From positions 13,966 to 77,965 of the forward strand of contig CAMLJM010000011.1 of NCBI GenBank assembly GCA_946480475.1: a stretch of 64,000 nt of DNA. The letters are read 5' to 3'. Both the position numbers and the translations under genes were made by a program. This document shows, piece by piece, positions 7,431 to 14,244 of the stretch. Numbering within the stretch: position 1 is the stretch's first letter; the number at the start of each line of letters is the position of its first letter. The DNA is from an uncultured Alphaproteobacteria bacterium (GTDB lineage Bacteria > Pseudomonadota > Alphaproteobacteria > Micavibrionales > Micavibrionaceae). A model generated the notes under the pieces. The model was given only the letters and a program-made list of their open reading frames with translations, did not search any database and had not been told where the DNA came from.

Positions 7431-7455
7431 GGAACTATCAAGAGAACATTTGGTT
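7431..7455 (+). promoter_or_regulatory. EcfG-type promoter for the DUF883 operon
   Basis: GGAAC (7431-7435), a 17-nt spacer, GTT (7453-7455), 41 bp before the ATG at 7497. Confidence 0.7.
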
Positions 7456-7496
7456 GGTATCCATGAAATATCCGCCCATTTGAGAAGGAGAGAGAA

Positions 7497-7811
7497 ATGA
7501 GCAACGTTTCCACAAGCGCAGGCAATTCCATTAAAGATATTGCCAACACCCCCGGCTTTAGCGATCTAAGATCTGATCTTAATGTTTTGAAAGACGATGC
7601 GGCTACGACCCTGCATGACGCAGCAGCTCTTGCTAAAACTTTGAAGAGCGAAAGCCGTGCCATTGCCCGCGATGGTATTAAAAATCTGAAAACAGCAGGT
7701 GAGAACGAATTCCACCGTATGGAGGAGCGCGTGCGTGAGCGTCCGGGCCAAAGTGTGGCTTTGGCCTTTTGCGCTGGCCTGATGTTTAGCTATATTCTGG
7801 GTCGTCGCTAA
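7497..7811 (+). CDS. DUF883 (ElaB/YqjD-like) membrane-anchored stress protein
   Basis: 104 aa. A long amphipathic helical region (about 20-80) rich in Asp, Lys and Ala is followed by ERPGQSVALAFCAGLMFSYI and LGRR, the C-terminal tail anchor typical of the ElaB/YqjD/DUF883 family. YqjD of E. coli ties ribosomes to the inner membrane in stationary phase; whether this member does so is unknown. Strong ribosome-binding site (aaggagagag). It is the first gene of a two-gene unit with 7839 and follows an EcfG-type promoter. Confidence 0.85.
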   Translation: MSNVSTSAGNSIKDIANTPGFSDLRSDLNVLKDDAATTLHDAAALAKTLKSESRAIARDGIKNLKTAGENEFHRMEERVRERPGQSVALAFCAGLMFSYILGRR

Positions 7812-7838
7812 TTAGGATAGCAAAACGGGAGACAAATC

Positions 7839-8300
7839 ATGGCTATTGCAAGTTATACGCCTCTAATAAAGCAATTAATGCTGAGCGGTATCATGAGCAA
7901 TTCCACGGTTTCCCGGTTGCCCCGCATTAATGCAGAAGGTTTGTTCTTCTTATGGCTGGCAGGGGTAACAACTGCCATAGCGTTAGGGTTTTTGTCCTTT
8001 ACGGCCTATATATATCTGGCAACAATTTATGTGCCTCACATCGCAGGCTTGATTGTGGCGGGGTCAGCGTTGGCGGTTGCCCTTATCGCCGCTTCTATTA
8101 GCATACTTTACATGAGCAGGCGCGCGCAACGTTACATGACACAATCGGCAGGGCCGCAACCTGATATTGCTAAAACCGTTACAGCGCTCATAGATTCGAT
8201 TGCTGAAGAATTAGAAGAACCCATCCGAGAGAATCCCAAGACGGCTATTATGATTGCCAGCCTGGCAGGATTCCTGGCGGGCGATACGGCAAGGCATTAG
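7839..8300 (+). CDS. two-helix membrane protein of the stress operon
   Basis: 153 aa. Two hydrophobic helices (about 30-60 and 65-92) are followed by a cytoplasmic acidic helix and a C-terminal segment PIRENPKTAIMIASLAGFLAG that resembles the tail anchor of DUF883 proteins. Its place 27 bp after a DUF883 gene recalls the yqjD-yqjE arrangement of enterobacteria, where the partner is also a small two-helix membrane protein. A Shine-Dalgarno gggag precedes the ATG at 7839; an internal ATG at codon 19 is possible but has no better signal. Function unknown. Confidence 0.75.
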   Translation: MAIASYTPLIKQLMLSGIMSNSTVSRLPRINAEGLFFLWLAGVTTAIALGFLSFTAYIYLATIYVPHIAGLIVAGSALAVALIAASISILYMSRRAQRYMTQSAGPQPDIAKTVTALIDSIAEELEEPIRENPKTAIMIASLAGFLAGDTARH

Positions 8301-8321
8301 TTCTATTTCTCCTGAGACAGC

Positions 8322-8366
8322 AAACTCCCGCAGGAACCGAATGGCTCCTGGGGGTGTTTGTTTTTT
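8322..8366 (+). terminator. terminator of the DUF883 operon
   Basis: Imperfect 17-bp stem (8322-8338 with 8343-8359, loop GAAT) followed by TTGTTTTTT. It contains a complete EcfG-type promoter for the next gene. Confidence 0.8.
8333..8358 (+). promoter_or_regulatory. EcfG-type promoter lying inside a terminator hairpin
   Basis: GGAAC (8333-8337), an 18-nt spacer, GTT (8356-8358), 52 bp before the entericidin ATG. The -35 element is in the left arm and the -10 element in the right arm of the terminator. Confidence 0.5.
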
Positions 8367-8410
8367 ATAAATTTGTTCTTGCAAATCACTCGAATTGAAG
8401 GAGAGAAATT

Positions 8411-8554
8411 ATGGTTTTGAGGAAACAGGCATTGGTGTCTATGGCCCTGCTGATTTTGTCGGGATTATCAGTATCTGCATGCTCTAACACATTCCATGGT
8501 GCCGGCCAGGATATTGAAAATGCCGGTGAGGCTGTGCAAGACGCTACCCATTGA
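8411..8554 (+). CDS. entericidin A/B family lipoprotein
   Basis: 47 aa. Signal peptide with a lipobox-type end (SVSAC), then the family pattern CSNTFHGAGQDIENAGEAVQ, closely matching the entericidin core CNTxxGxGxDIxxxG. Entericidins are tiny cell-envelope lipoproteins first described as a toxin-antidote pair; in most Proteobacteria only one is found and its role is unclear. Ribosome-binding site aaggagag. The next gene encodes another single-helix peptide with a similar acidic tail. Confidence 0.9.
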   Translation: MVLRKQALVSMALLILSGLSVSACSNTFHGAGQDIENAGEAVQDATH

Positions 8555-8601
8555 TTTTGAATGCCCGATGAAATACGAGGAGAAATTAAGGGAGAAATAA
8601 A

Positions 8602-8766
8602 ATGAATAACAAAGGTCTTTTGATCGTGATCGTAATATTGCTGGTGGGGATATTGGGGGTAATGACCGTGCAATATACAAACCGCCCGCAATCAGTGGGT
8701 GAGCAAGTCGGTGAGGCTATTGAAGAAGTCGGCGATGAAATCGACGATGCAACATCTGCACAATAA
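8602..8766 (+). CDS. 54-aa single-helix membrane peptide with acidic tail
   Basis: One N-terminal membrane helix (about 4-23, GLLIVIVILLVGILGVMTV) and a C-terminal acidic amphipathic tail GEQVGEAIEEVGDEIDDA. The tail resembles the entericidin tail just upstream and may form the same kind of amphipathic helix. The ATG has gggag 7 nt upstream. It is 47 bp after the entericidin gene and ends at a strong terminator, so the two are likely one transcript. No family name recognised. Confidence 0.75.
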   Translation: MNNKGLLIVIVILLVGILGVMTVQYTNRPQSVGEQVGEAIEEVGDEIDDATSAQ

Positions 8767-8784
8767 ACATATCTTCATTAATAG

Positions 8785-8820
8785 CAAACCGCCGGGAACT
8801 GATTTTACCGGCGGTTTGTT
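8785..8820 (+). terminator. terminator after the entericidin operon
   Basis: An 11-bp perfect stem CAAACCGCCGG / CCGGCGGTTTG (8785-8795 with 8808-8818) followed by TTGTTTC. Part of it overlaps the next EcfG-type promoter. Confidence 0.88.
8795..8820 (+). promoter_or_regulatory. EcfG-type promoter overlapping a terminator
   Basis: GGAAC (8795-8799), an 18-nt spacer, GTT (8818-8820), 58 bp before the PRC-barrel gene. It starts in the left arm and ends just beyond the right arm of the hairpin. Confidence 0.5.
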
Positions 8821-8878
8821 GTTTCACTGACGAGGGGAAACTCCCTCAAGAATATATAAAAATCTGAAAGGACTCATT

Positions 8879-9748
8879 ATGAATTACAAGATTCTGACAA
8901 CGGTGTCTGCTGTGGCGATGATGGCCCTTACGCCGATGGCTATGGCTGAGGATACGCAGGTAACAAAAACGCCTACTCATGCCCAAGCGTCAGGTTCGGC
9001 TGAAACAGCAACGGATATGAAACGTGCCCAGCCTGATTCGGATCAGGTTCTAACCGAAGAAGAAGCCGAGCGTGGCTGGAAAAAAACCAAGGAAGCAGTT
9101 TCTGAAGCGGTAGACGATGTTGAATATACGCTATTTGGCGAAAAGGAACCTAAAGGCGTTGAGAAGAGTATCGTGGCTAAAGCTACGGCTCGCGGTCTTC
9201 TGGACCAGCCTGTTGTAGGCACCAACAATGAACGTGTTGGGACGTTGCGCGATATTATTATCGATTCAAAAGGTAATGCGCAGTTAGCCGTTGTTTCTGA
9301 TTCTGAAGTTCTCAATGTCGGTAAAGAAGCGGCTTTCGATTACAGCTTGGTTCTGCGCCGCAATGCTGACGGTGATGTGGTTACACCTCTGACCGAAGAG
9401 ACAATGAAGAACGCACGCCGTTTCTCTTACGATGCCAAGGATGCAGGTAAAGAGAATACTTCCACCATTCCAGCAGGTGGATATAGCATTGAGAAGCTGC
9501 TGAAGGCTAATATTGTAAATGCGCAAGGCGAGAAAGTAGCTAGCGTTGACAATATTACCTTCCGTAATGGTCGTGCTGATGCTCTTGTCGTTGGTTTTGA
9601 CAAAGTCATGGGTATGGGTGGAGAAAAAGCTGCTCTGTCTTTCTCTGATGTCAAAATCATCAACAAAGGTGACGGTGCTGTAGATTTCCAATTGACAGCG
9701 GCACAAGCCAAGCAGTTTGAGGATTTTAAGCAAGCTGCTTCTAACTAA
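8879..9748 (+). CDS. exported protein with two PRC-barrel domains
   Basis: 289 aa. Signal peptide MNYKILTTVSAVAMMALTPM with cleavage after MAMA. A charged linker with a DDVEYTLFGE motif leads into two PRC-barrel-like repeats: about 100-165 (LLDQPVVGTNNERVGTLRDI then IIDSKGNAQLAVVS) and about 200-265 (LLKANIVNAQGEKVASVDNI then TFRNGRADALVVG). Exported PRC-barrel proteins are frequent in alphaproteobacterial stress regulons; their ligand is not known. The gene has an EcfG-type promoter at 8795-8820 and a Shine-Dalgarno aaagga. CsbD follows 20 bp downstream, so the two are one unit ending at 9996-10026. Confidence 0.88.
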   Translation: MNYKILTTVSAVAMMALTPMAMAEDTQVTKTPTHAQASGSAETATDMKRAQPDSDQVLTEEEAERGWKKTKEAVSEAVDDVEYTLFGEKEPKGVEKSIVAKATARGLLDQPVVGTNNERVGTLRDIIIDSKGNAQLAVVSDSEVLNVGKEAAFDYSLVLRRNADGDVVTPLTEETMKNARRFSYDAKDAGKENTSTIPAGGYSIEKLLKANIVNAQGEKVASVDNITFRNGRADALVVGFDKVMGMGGEKAALSFSDVKIINKGDGAVDFQLTAAQAKQFEDFKQAASN

Positions 9749-9768
9749 TAGGTAATAGGAGAGAAGCC

Positions 9769-9972
9769 ATGAATAAAGACATTATCGAAGGTAAATGGAC
9801 TGAAGTAAAAGGTGCTGTGAAACAGAAGTGGGGCAAACTCACGGATGATGATCTGGCCGAAATCAATGGCAGCCGCGAGATACTGGCTGGTAAAATCCAG
9901 AAAAATTACGGTTTAGCCCGCGATGAAGTGGAAAAACAATTGAAAGCTTGGGAAGACGATATCGCTGCTTAA
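9769..9972 (+). CDS. CsbD-family stress-response protein
   Basis: 67 aa with the complete CsbD pattern: MNKDIIEGKWTEVKGAVKQK, then WGKLTDDDLAEINGSRE and a C-terminal LAGKIQKNYGLARDEVEKQL. The family is small, soluble and helical, induced by general stress in many bacteria (CsbD is under sigma B in Bacillus), with no known biochemical activity. Strong Shine-Dalgarno (taggagag). It is downstream of the PRC-barrel gene and should share its EcfG-type promoter. Confidence 0.95.
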   Translation: MNKDIIEGKWTEVKGAVKQKWGKLTDDDLAEINGSREILAGKIQKNYGLARDEVEKQLKAWEDDIAA

Positions 9973-9995
9973 GTCTTCATTTAGAGATCAAACTT

Positions 9996-10026
9996 AGGGG
10001 TGTCTATCTTATCGGTAGACACCCCT
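9996..10026. terminator. bidirectional terminator
   Basis: An 11-bp perfect stem AGGGGTGTCTA / TAGACACCCCT with a 9-nt loop, followed by TAATTT on the plus strand. It stands between convergent genes (CsbD and the barrel protein). Confidence 0.8.
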
Positions 10027-10031
10027 TAATT

Positions 10032-11165
10032 TCAGAATTCATATCCTAGGGTAGCACTATATGTGCGCTGCTTATTATGGCTGTTACCTAATGGTTGTTT
10101 GATATCGGCACCGTAAACAATATTCCCCGTACGACCGGCCACTCCTAAATGTAAACGCGGTTGCCAACGATACGGATTATTAATTCCCAGCGTACTCAGC
10201 ACATCATCAGCTGTATAGCCAGGGACAGAGGGCTGGTATCCGGTCTTATCATAAATACGTGCAGCGATACCTGATATCCGATTGTTTATACGGGTACTCA
10301 ATTCACTGGCTTTATCACGTTCTAAATCATAAAGAGGGTGCTTGATATCACGGCGTACACAAAGATTGGCTGTCAGATTGATCCCGGATTTAGGGAATGC
10401 AAATTGCCCCTGGCAGATATCGCCTGTGGGTGTGCGTGTATTATGCTGTGCACTGCTGGAAAGGATGATGCCTGCATTTAACGTAGCCCATATGCCGTCA
10501 AACCCGATATTGCCACCTTGACCCAGAATTCCTGTCATACGTGGTGTGAAGGCATAGCTATAACCACTATCGAGGGTCAGTCCCCCGTAGAGAGATTTTC
10601 CCCGGGCGTGTCGCTTGTCCTGGAAAAGCGTACGATTGATTTCCGGGCTGCTGAACTGCGTGGCTGGCATATCTTGGGCGGTAATACCTAACGCGGGCAC
10701 TGCAGGAATGTGAATAGCGGGAATGTTTAGTTCAAATGCGCGCAAATGCGCGTCGACCCGCGCGTCTGAATGTATAGCTGCGCTGATTTTACCGGCGTAT
10801 CCGCCAATACTAATACCCGCATTGTTTCCCATATAGAATTGTTTCTTGAGATGTGCCTTTAAGCCTTCGGCCTGCGTATCCCATTGGGCCACGCCGCGGA
10901 GGGAAGCTATATCGCGGAAGCTTACTGACTTATCAAAATAAGCATTCTGATCATTCTCCTGGAAACGCGTGATATCCAATTGCCATTCGCCGTTAGGATT
11001 GATCGTCTTTATGGACAGGCCCCTTTGGGTGCCGCTGCAATTTGTACTGAAATACTGGCAACCTTGTTGCGTATGCGCCTGAACCTGCACCTCTGAAGCA
11101 TGGGCTGCTGTAAAAGCGCCAAGGCAGGATAGGGCCACGCTGGCCATATTTTTCCGATTAGTCAT
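10032..11165 (-). CDS. outer-membrane beta-barrel protein, unknown function
   Basis: 377 aa from the ATG at 11165, chosen because agggaga precedes it and it begins a good signal peptide (MTNRKNMASVALSCLGAFTA, cleavage near AHAS). The rest is rich in alternating polar/hydrophobic strands with Gly and aromatic residues, such as SLYGGLTLDSGYSYAF and WQPRLHLGVAGRTGNIVYGA, and it ends in RTYSATLGYEF, the terminal-Phe strand recognised by the Bam machine. Two Cys pairs (QGCQYFSTNCSG and the CQGQ...LCVRR region) may form disulfides. No family was recognised. It faces the stress island tail to tail and is divergent from the efflux gene at 11577. Confidence 0.7.
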   Translation of the reverse strand: MTNRKNMASVALSCLGAFTAAHASEVQVQAHTQQGCQYFSTNCSGTQRGLSIKTINPNGEWQLDITRFQENDQNAYFDKSVSFRDIASLRGVAQWDTQAEGLKAHLKKQFYMGNNAGISIGGYAGKISAAIHSDARVDAHLRAFELNIPAIHIPAVPALGITAQDMPATQFSSPEINRTLFQDKRHARGKSLYGGLTLDSGYSYAFTPRMTGILGQGGNIGFDGIWATLNAGIILSSSAQHNTRTPTGDICQGQFAFPKSGINLTANLCVRRDIKHPLYDLERDKASELSTRINNRISGIAARIYDKTGYQPSVPGYTADDVLSTLGINNPYRWQPRLHLGVAGRTGNIVYGADIKQPLGNSHNKQRTYSATLGYEF

Positions 11166-11320
11166 GTTGTCTCCCTGTATAATTAAGGGATTGTTAACAT
11201 AATGGATCACCCCTGTCATCTTTCTGACAAGCACTGCAGCATAAAGAGGGTGTGGTATAGGCAACTCATTGAAAAATATGAATAAAAAGATTATCGAATA
11301 TAATCATTCGCTGAAGATAG

Positions 11321-11563
11321 GGAGCGCATGCGAAAGTCGCCTTTGTTTGCACAACTGGTGGAATTATGGGGCTGGCTATTGGATTTTCGGTAGGGGCCGC
11401 TCTAACTCTATGCGAGGTCAAAGTCTTATTTTCGCCGGGTCCGGCAATACTGGCCTTTGCAGGCGCCGTGGGGACGGGGTTATTATTCGGGTTCCTGCCT
11501 GCACGAAAAGCCTCACAGCTTGATCCTGTAGTCGCATTGAGTTCTGTAACAAGAGTGTTCTGA
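11321..11563 (+). pseudogene. remnant of a MacB/FtsX-type ABC permease (C-terminal end)
   Basis: The frame ending at 11563 encodes GGIMGLAIGFSVGAALTLCE followed by a hydrophobic stretch and GFLPARKASQLDPVVALSS. The segment PARKAS-x-LDP-x-xAL is the C-terminal signature of MacB-type permeases, and GGI(M/L)G-x-x-x-G is the start of the helix before it. Only the last two membrane helices (about 80 codons of a roughly 400 or 650 aa protein) remain; upstream the frame meets a TAG at 11318 and lacks a convincing start. It stands 13 bp before a TolC/NodT-type gene, the place a macAB operon would occupy. Confidence 0.75.
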
Positions 11564-11576
11564 GTAGGAAGATATA

Positions 11577-12950
11577 GTGGAAATGAAAAAAATCGTCGTC
11601 GCCTCACTGGTTGCCGTTTTACTTTCGGGTTGTTCTCTGACCCCTGATTACAGCCGTCCTGCGACGAATATGCCTGCAAGCTGGAGCCAGTCAGGCACCG
11701 GTACAGCGCAAATGGCGCGTGCCTGGTGGGAAAGCTTTAGTGATCCCGAACTGAACCGTTTAATGGCAGTCGCCCTTGAGCAGAACAATGATATTCGTGC
11801 CGCACTTCAGCGTGTTGAACAATCGCGTGCCGGGTTGAAAATCGCCGGTGCTGACCTGTTGCCGTCTGCCAGCGCCAGCGCCGATGCCGGACGTTCAAGA
11901 ACAAACCCAGCCAGTGGAAGCACAACAACCAGCACTTCATTGGGTGTGGGTGCGGGTATCAATTATGAACTCGATTTGTTTGGCGCAAACCGCGCGAATT
12001 TAGAGGGCGCCGAAGCAAACTACGCTGGCAGTCAGTTTGACCGTGATGCTGTTGCCCTTGTTGTTATGGGTGATGTCGCCAGTACTTATTTCAATGTGCT
12101 GAATGCCCGTCAGCGTCTGACTATTGCAGATGCGAACCTGAAGAATGCGCGTGATGTGCTGGGAATTGTACAGGCGCGTTACGACGCAGGAACAGTATCG
12201 GCGCTGGATCTCGCGCAGCAGCAGGCATCTTTAGCGGCCTCCGAAGCGGCACGCGCTACAACGCTGCAGAATGTCAGTATCGCCGAAAATGCCCTGGCCG
12301 TATTATTGGGGCAGGCGCCGCAGACGTTTGATGTGCCCGGCGAAAGCCTCAAGCATGTAACAATTCCTGCAATTGATCCTGGCCAGCCATCATCGTTGCT
12401 CGGCCGTCGTCCTGATATTCGTAAAGCCGAAATGGATCTTATGGCGGCCAATGCTGATATTGGCGTGGCGCGTGCTGCATATTTCCCTTCAATAACGATC
12501 GGCCTCGATGGCAGCTTGGCAACATCAGGCTTTGGTGATCCCGCCACGACAGTATTGGGACTGGCCTCTGCATTGACAGCCCCTATATTCCAGGGTGGTC
12601 GTATAGAAGGGGGCGTTGAACAGGCAACAGCACGTCAAAAGGAGCTTGTAGAAAATTACAGCAAGACCGTTCTGGTATCCCTGCAGGAAGTCGAAGATTC
12701 TTTGACTGCTGAGAAAACAGCCGCCGCACGTGAGGACCTGCTTGAGAAAGCCATGGCTGAATCGCGCAAGGCATATAATTATGCGCGTCAACAGTATGAA
12801 GCGGGTATCATCGATTTCCAAACCTTACTGGAGGCACAAAATACCCTGCTGTCCTCAGAGGATAGCCATGCGCAGGCCCGTAATGAACGCCTGCAATCCA
12901 GTATCAACCTGTTTAAGGCGCTGGGGGGCGGCTGGTCTGTACCAGAATAG
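11577..12950 (+). CDS. NodT-family RND/ABC efflux outer-membrane lipoprotein
   Basis: 457 aa. Lipobox LLSGCSLTPDY at residues about 17-20, then the NodT signature YSRPA and WWESFSDPELNRLM. Two repeats of the outer-membrane efflux domain (about 60-250 and 270-450) carry LALEQNNDIRAAL-like helices, LAQQQASLAASEAA and RRPDIRKAEMDLMAANADIG, the classic RRPDI/R-A-E motif. Such proteins form trimeric TolC-like channels that work with RND or MacAB pumps. Start: GTG at 11577 has aggaa 6 nt upstream; the ATG at 11583 is an alternative. No inner-membrane pump or adaptor is next to it, only the MacB remnant, so it must work with partners encoded elsewhere. Confidence 0.93.
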   Translation: MEMKKIVVASLVAVLLSGCSLTPDYSRPATNMPASWSQSGTGTAQMARAWWESFSDPELNRLMAVALEQNNDIRAALQRVEQSRAGLKIAGADLLPSASASADAGRSRTNPASGSTTTSTSLGVGAGINYELDLFGANRANLEGAEANYAGSQFDRDAVALVVMGDVASTYFNVLNARQRLTIADANLKNARDVLGIVQARYDAGTVSALDLAQQQASLAASEAARATTLQNVSIAENALAVLLGQAPQTFDVPGESLKHVTIPAIDPGQPSSLLGRRPDIRKAEMDLMAANADIGVARAAYFPSITIGLDGSLATSGFGDPATTVLGLASALTAPIFQGGRIEGGVEQATARQKELVENYSKTVLVSLQEVEDSLTAEKTAAAREDLLEKAMAESRKAYNYARQQYEAGIIDFQTLLEAQNTLLSSEDSHAQARNERLQSSINLFKALGGGWSVPE

Positions 12951-13011
12951 TGATTTGATACGATTTGTTTAAATTATGAAAAATAAAATATGGCGGATGC
13001 TATAAATTAAG

Positions 13012-13043
13012 GGCAGGGATCGTTTGCAGCGACCCTGCCTTTA
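13012..13043 (+). terminator. terminator of the efflux gene
   Basis: Stem GGCAGGG(A)TCG / CGACCCTGCC with one bulged A, followed by TTTAT. Confidence 0.75.
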
Positions 13044-13097
13044 TGTTAATGATTTTAGAACTTCAAAAAATAAGAATTAAGTACCGAACAGGGCACC

Positions 13098-14234
13098 ATG
13101 ACTTCATCTGAAAACAGCGCGGCACCCTCTGCGCCGCTCATTACACCGGATACTTTGCCACCTGCATTTACGCGCGAAGTGAAGAAGGCGCGTGCCGCTA
13201 TTCTTTGGGAACGCGCGTGGCCACGGATCGTACCACCAGCGACTGTAACGGCGCTCTTTCTTTCAGCTTCGTTTGCCGGTGTGTGGGGCATGGCATCGCC
13301 GGTGGGGCGTATGGCTGGTGTTTTGGGTTTTGCGTTCGCTCTCGCCGCATCACCTTTCCGGTATAAGACAGGCTCTCTCATCGTTACGCGTAAGGATGCC
13401 TTGAAACGCCTCGATAAGAATTTGGGCGAGAGCGATGTTGATCCTGCGCAGGAAATTGCCAGCCGGATAGCCGCAGATAGTTCCGAAGCGCAGAAGGCGA
13501 TCTGGAACCTCCACATATCCAATCTGTGGAAAAAATACGCTGACCGTTTTGATGCCGGTAAGCCGCGCCCCGGTATGGCGAAACTTGATCCTTATCACCT
13601 GCGCTTTCTCGTGGCTTTAACGCTGGCAGTAACGACGGCCATGTCACAAGGCCCTCATATCGAGCAGGTTAAAAAAGCCTTCGACTGGACATCGCCAATA
13701 CCCTCTAAGCCCCAAGAAGCTCCTAAACCGGCATTACAGCTTAAGGCCTGGGTTACACCGCCTGAGGGAATTAACAAGCCCCCATTGCAGATGACAGAGG
13801 CGACACGTGACCATACACAGGGTGGCGAAAAAATGATTGCCCACCAGACAAGCGTCATGACGATCATAACGTACGGCAAACCTACCGAGATCACAGTGAA
13901 TGGCAAGACGGTGCCGCTGCAAAAAGAGCTGCCGCAAGGCCAGGGCGTTACGGGATATCAATACGAGTTTAAACTGGAAGCAGCCGACACAATTGTGAAG
14001 ATCAACCACGGACCTTCTTGGCGTATCGCCGTTGATCAGGATAAGGCGCCCGTCGTCACGATCAGCGACATCAAACCAGCCGAAGGCAAAAACAATAAAT
14101 CACTCGATATTGATTATAATGCCAAAGATGATTTTGGTTACACGGGTGAAATTGTAATCGAAACGCCAGATAAACCAGATACCAAGGCTAAGCCGCTGCC
14201 ATCGGCAGCACCGCCTGTTCTGACGCTGCCATAA
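13098..14234 (+). CDS. N-terminal half of a DUF4175 (TIGR02302-type) protein, split gene
   Basis: 378 aa. Two membrane helices (about 38-88, in VTALFLSASFAGVWGMASPV and MAGVLGFAFALAASP), the family segment around DALKRLDKNLGESDVDPAQE, a third helix (about 165-185), then an immunoglobulin-like periplasmic part (KAWVTPPEGINKPPLQM to VTISDIKPAEG). It stops after KDDFGYTGEIVIE. As I recall the family, full-length DUF4175 proteins of other Alphaproteobacteria (about 800-900 aa) continue from this DD-x-GY point into a Gln-rich helical half; that half is here a separate gene on the other strand (14245-16488), only 10 bp away and convergent. The Shine-Dalgarno (caggg) and intact frame suggest the half-protein is expressed. 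Confidence 0.8.
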   Translation: MTSSENSAAPSAPLITPDTLPPAFTREVKKARAAILWERAWPRIVPPATVTALFLSASFAGVWGMASPVGRMAGVLGFAFALAASPFRYKTGSLIVTRKDALKRLDKNLGESDVDPAQEIASRIAADSSEAQKAIWNLHISNLWKKYADRFDAGKPRPGMAKLDPYHLRFLVALTLAVTTAMSQGPHIEQVKKAFDWTSPIPSKPQEAPKPALQLKAWVTPPEGINKPPLQMTEATRDHTQGGEKMIAHQTSVMTIITYGKPTEITVNGKTVPLQKELPQGQGVTGYQYEFKLEAADTIVKINHGPSWRIAVDQDKAPVVTISDIKPAEGKNNKSLDIDYNAKDDFGYTGEIVIETPDKPDTKAKPLPSAAPPVLTLP

Positions 14235-14244
14235 TTGAAACTCA

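Noticed and set aside
7201..7500. 99-codon plus-strand frame before the DUF883 gene
   Set aside because: It starts in the terminator, covers the EcfG-type promoter and has an atypical composition; the minus-strand 40-codon frame is better supported.
11269..11523. 84-codon frame starting MKNMNKKIIEYN
   Set aside because: It is a shifted frame over the MacB remnant; only the other frame shows family residues.
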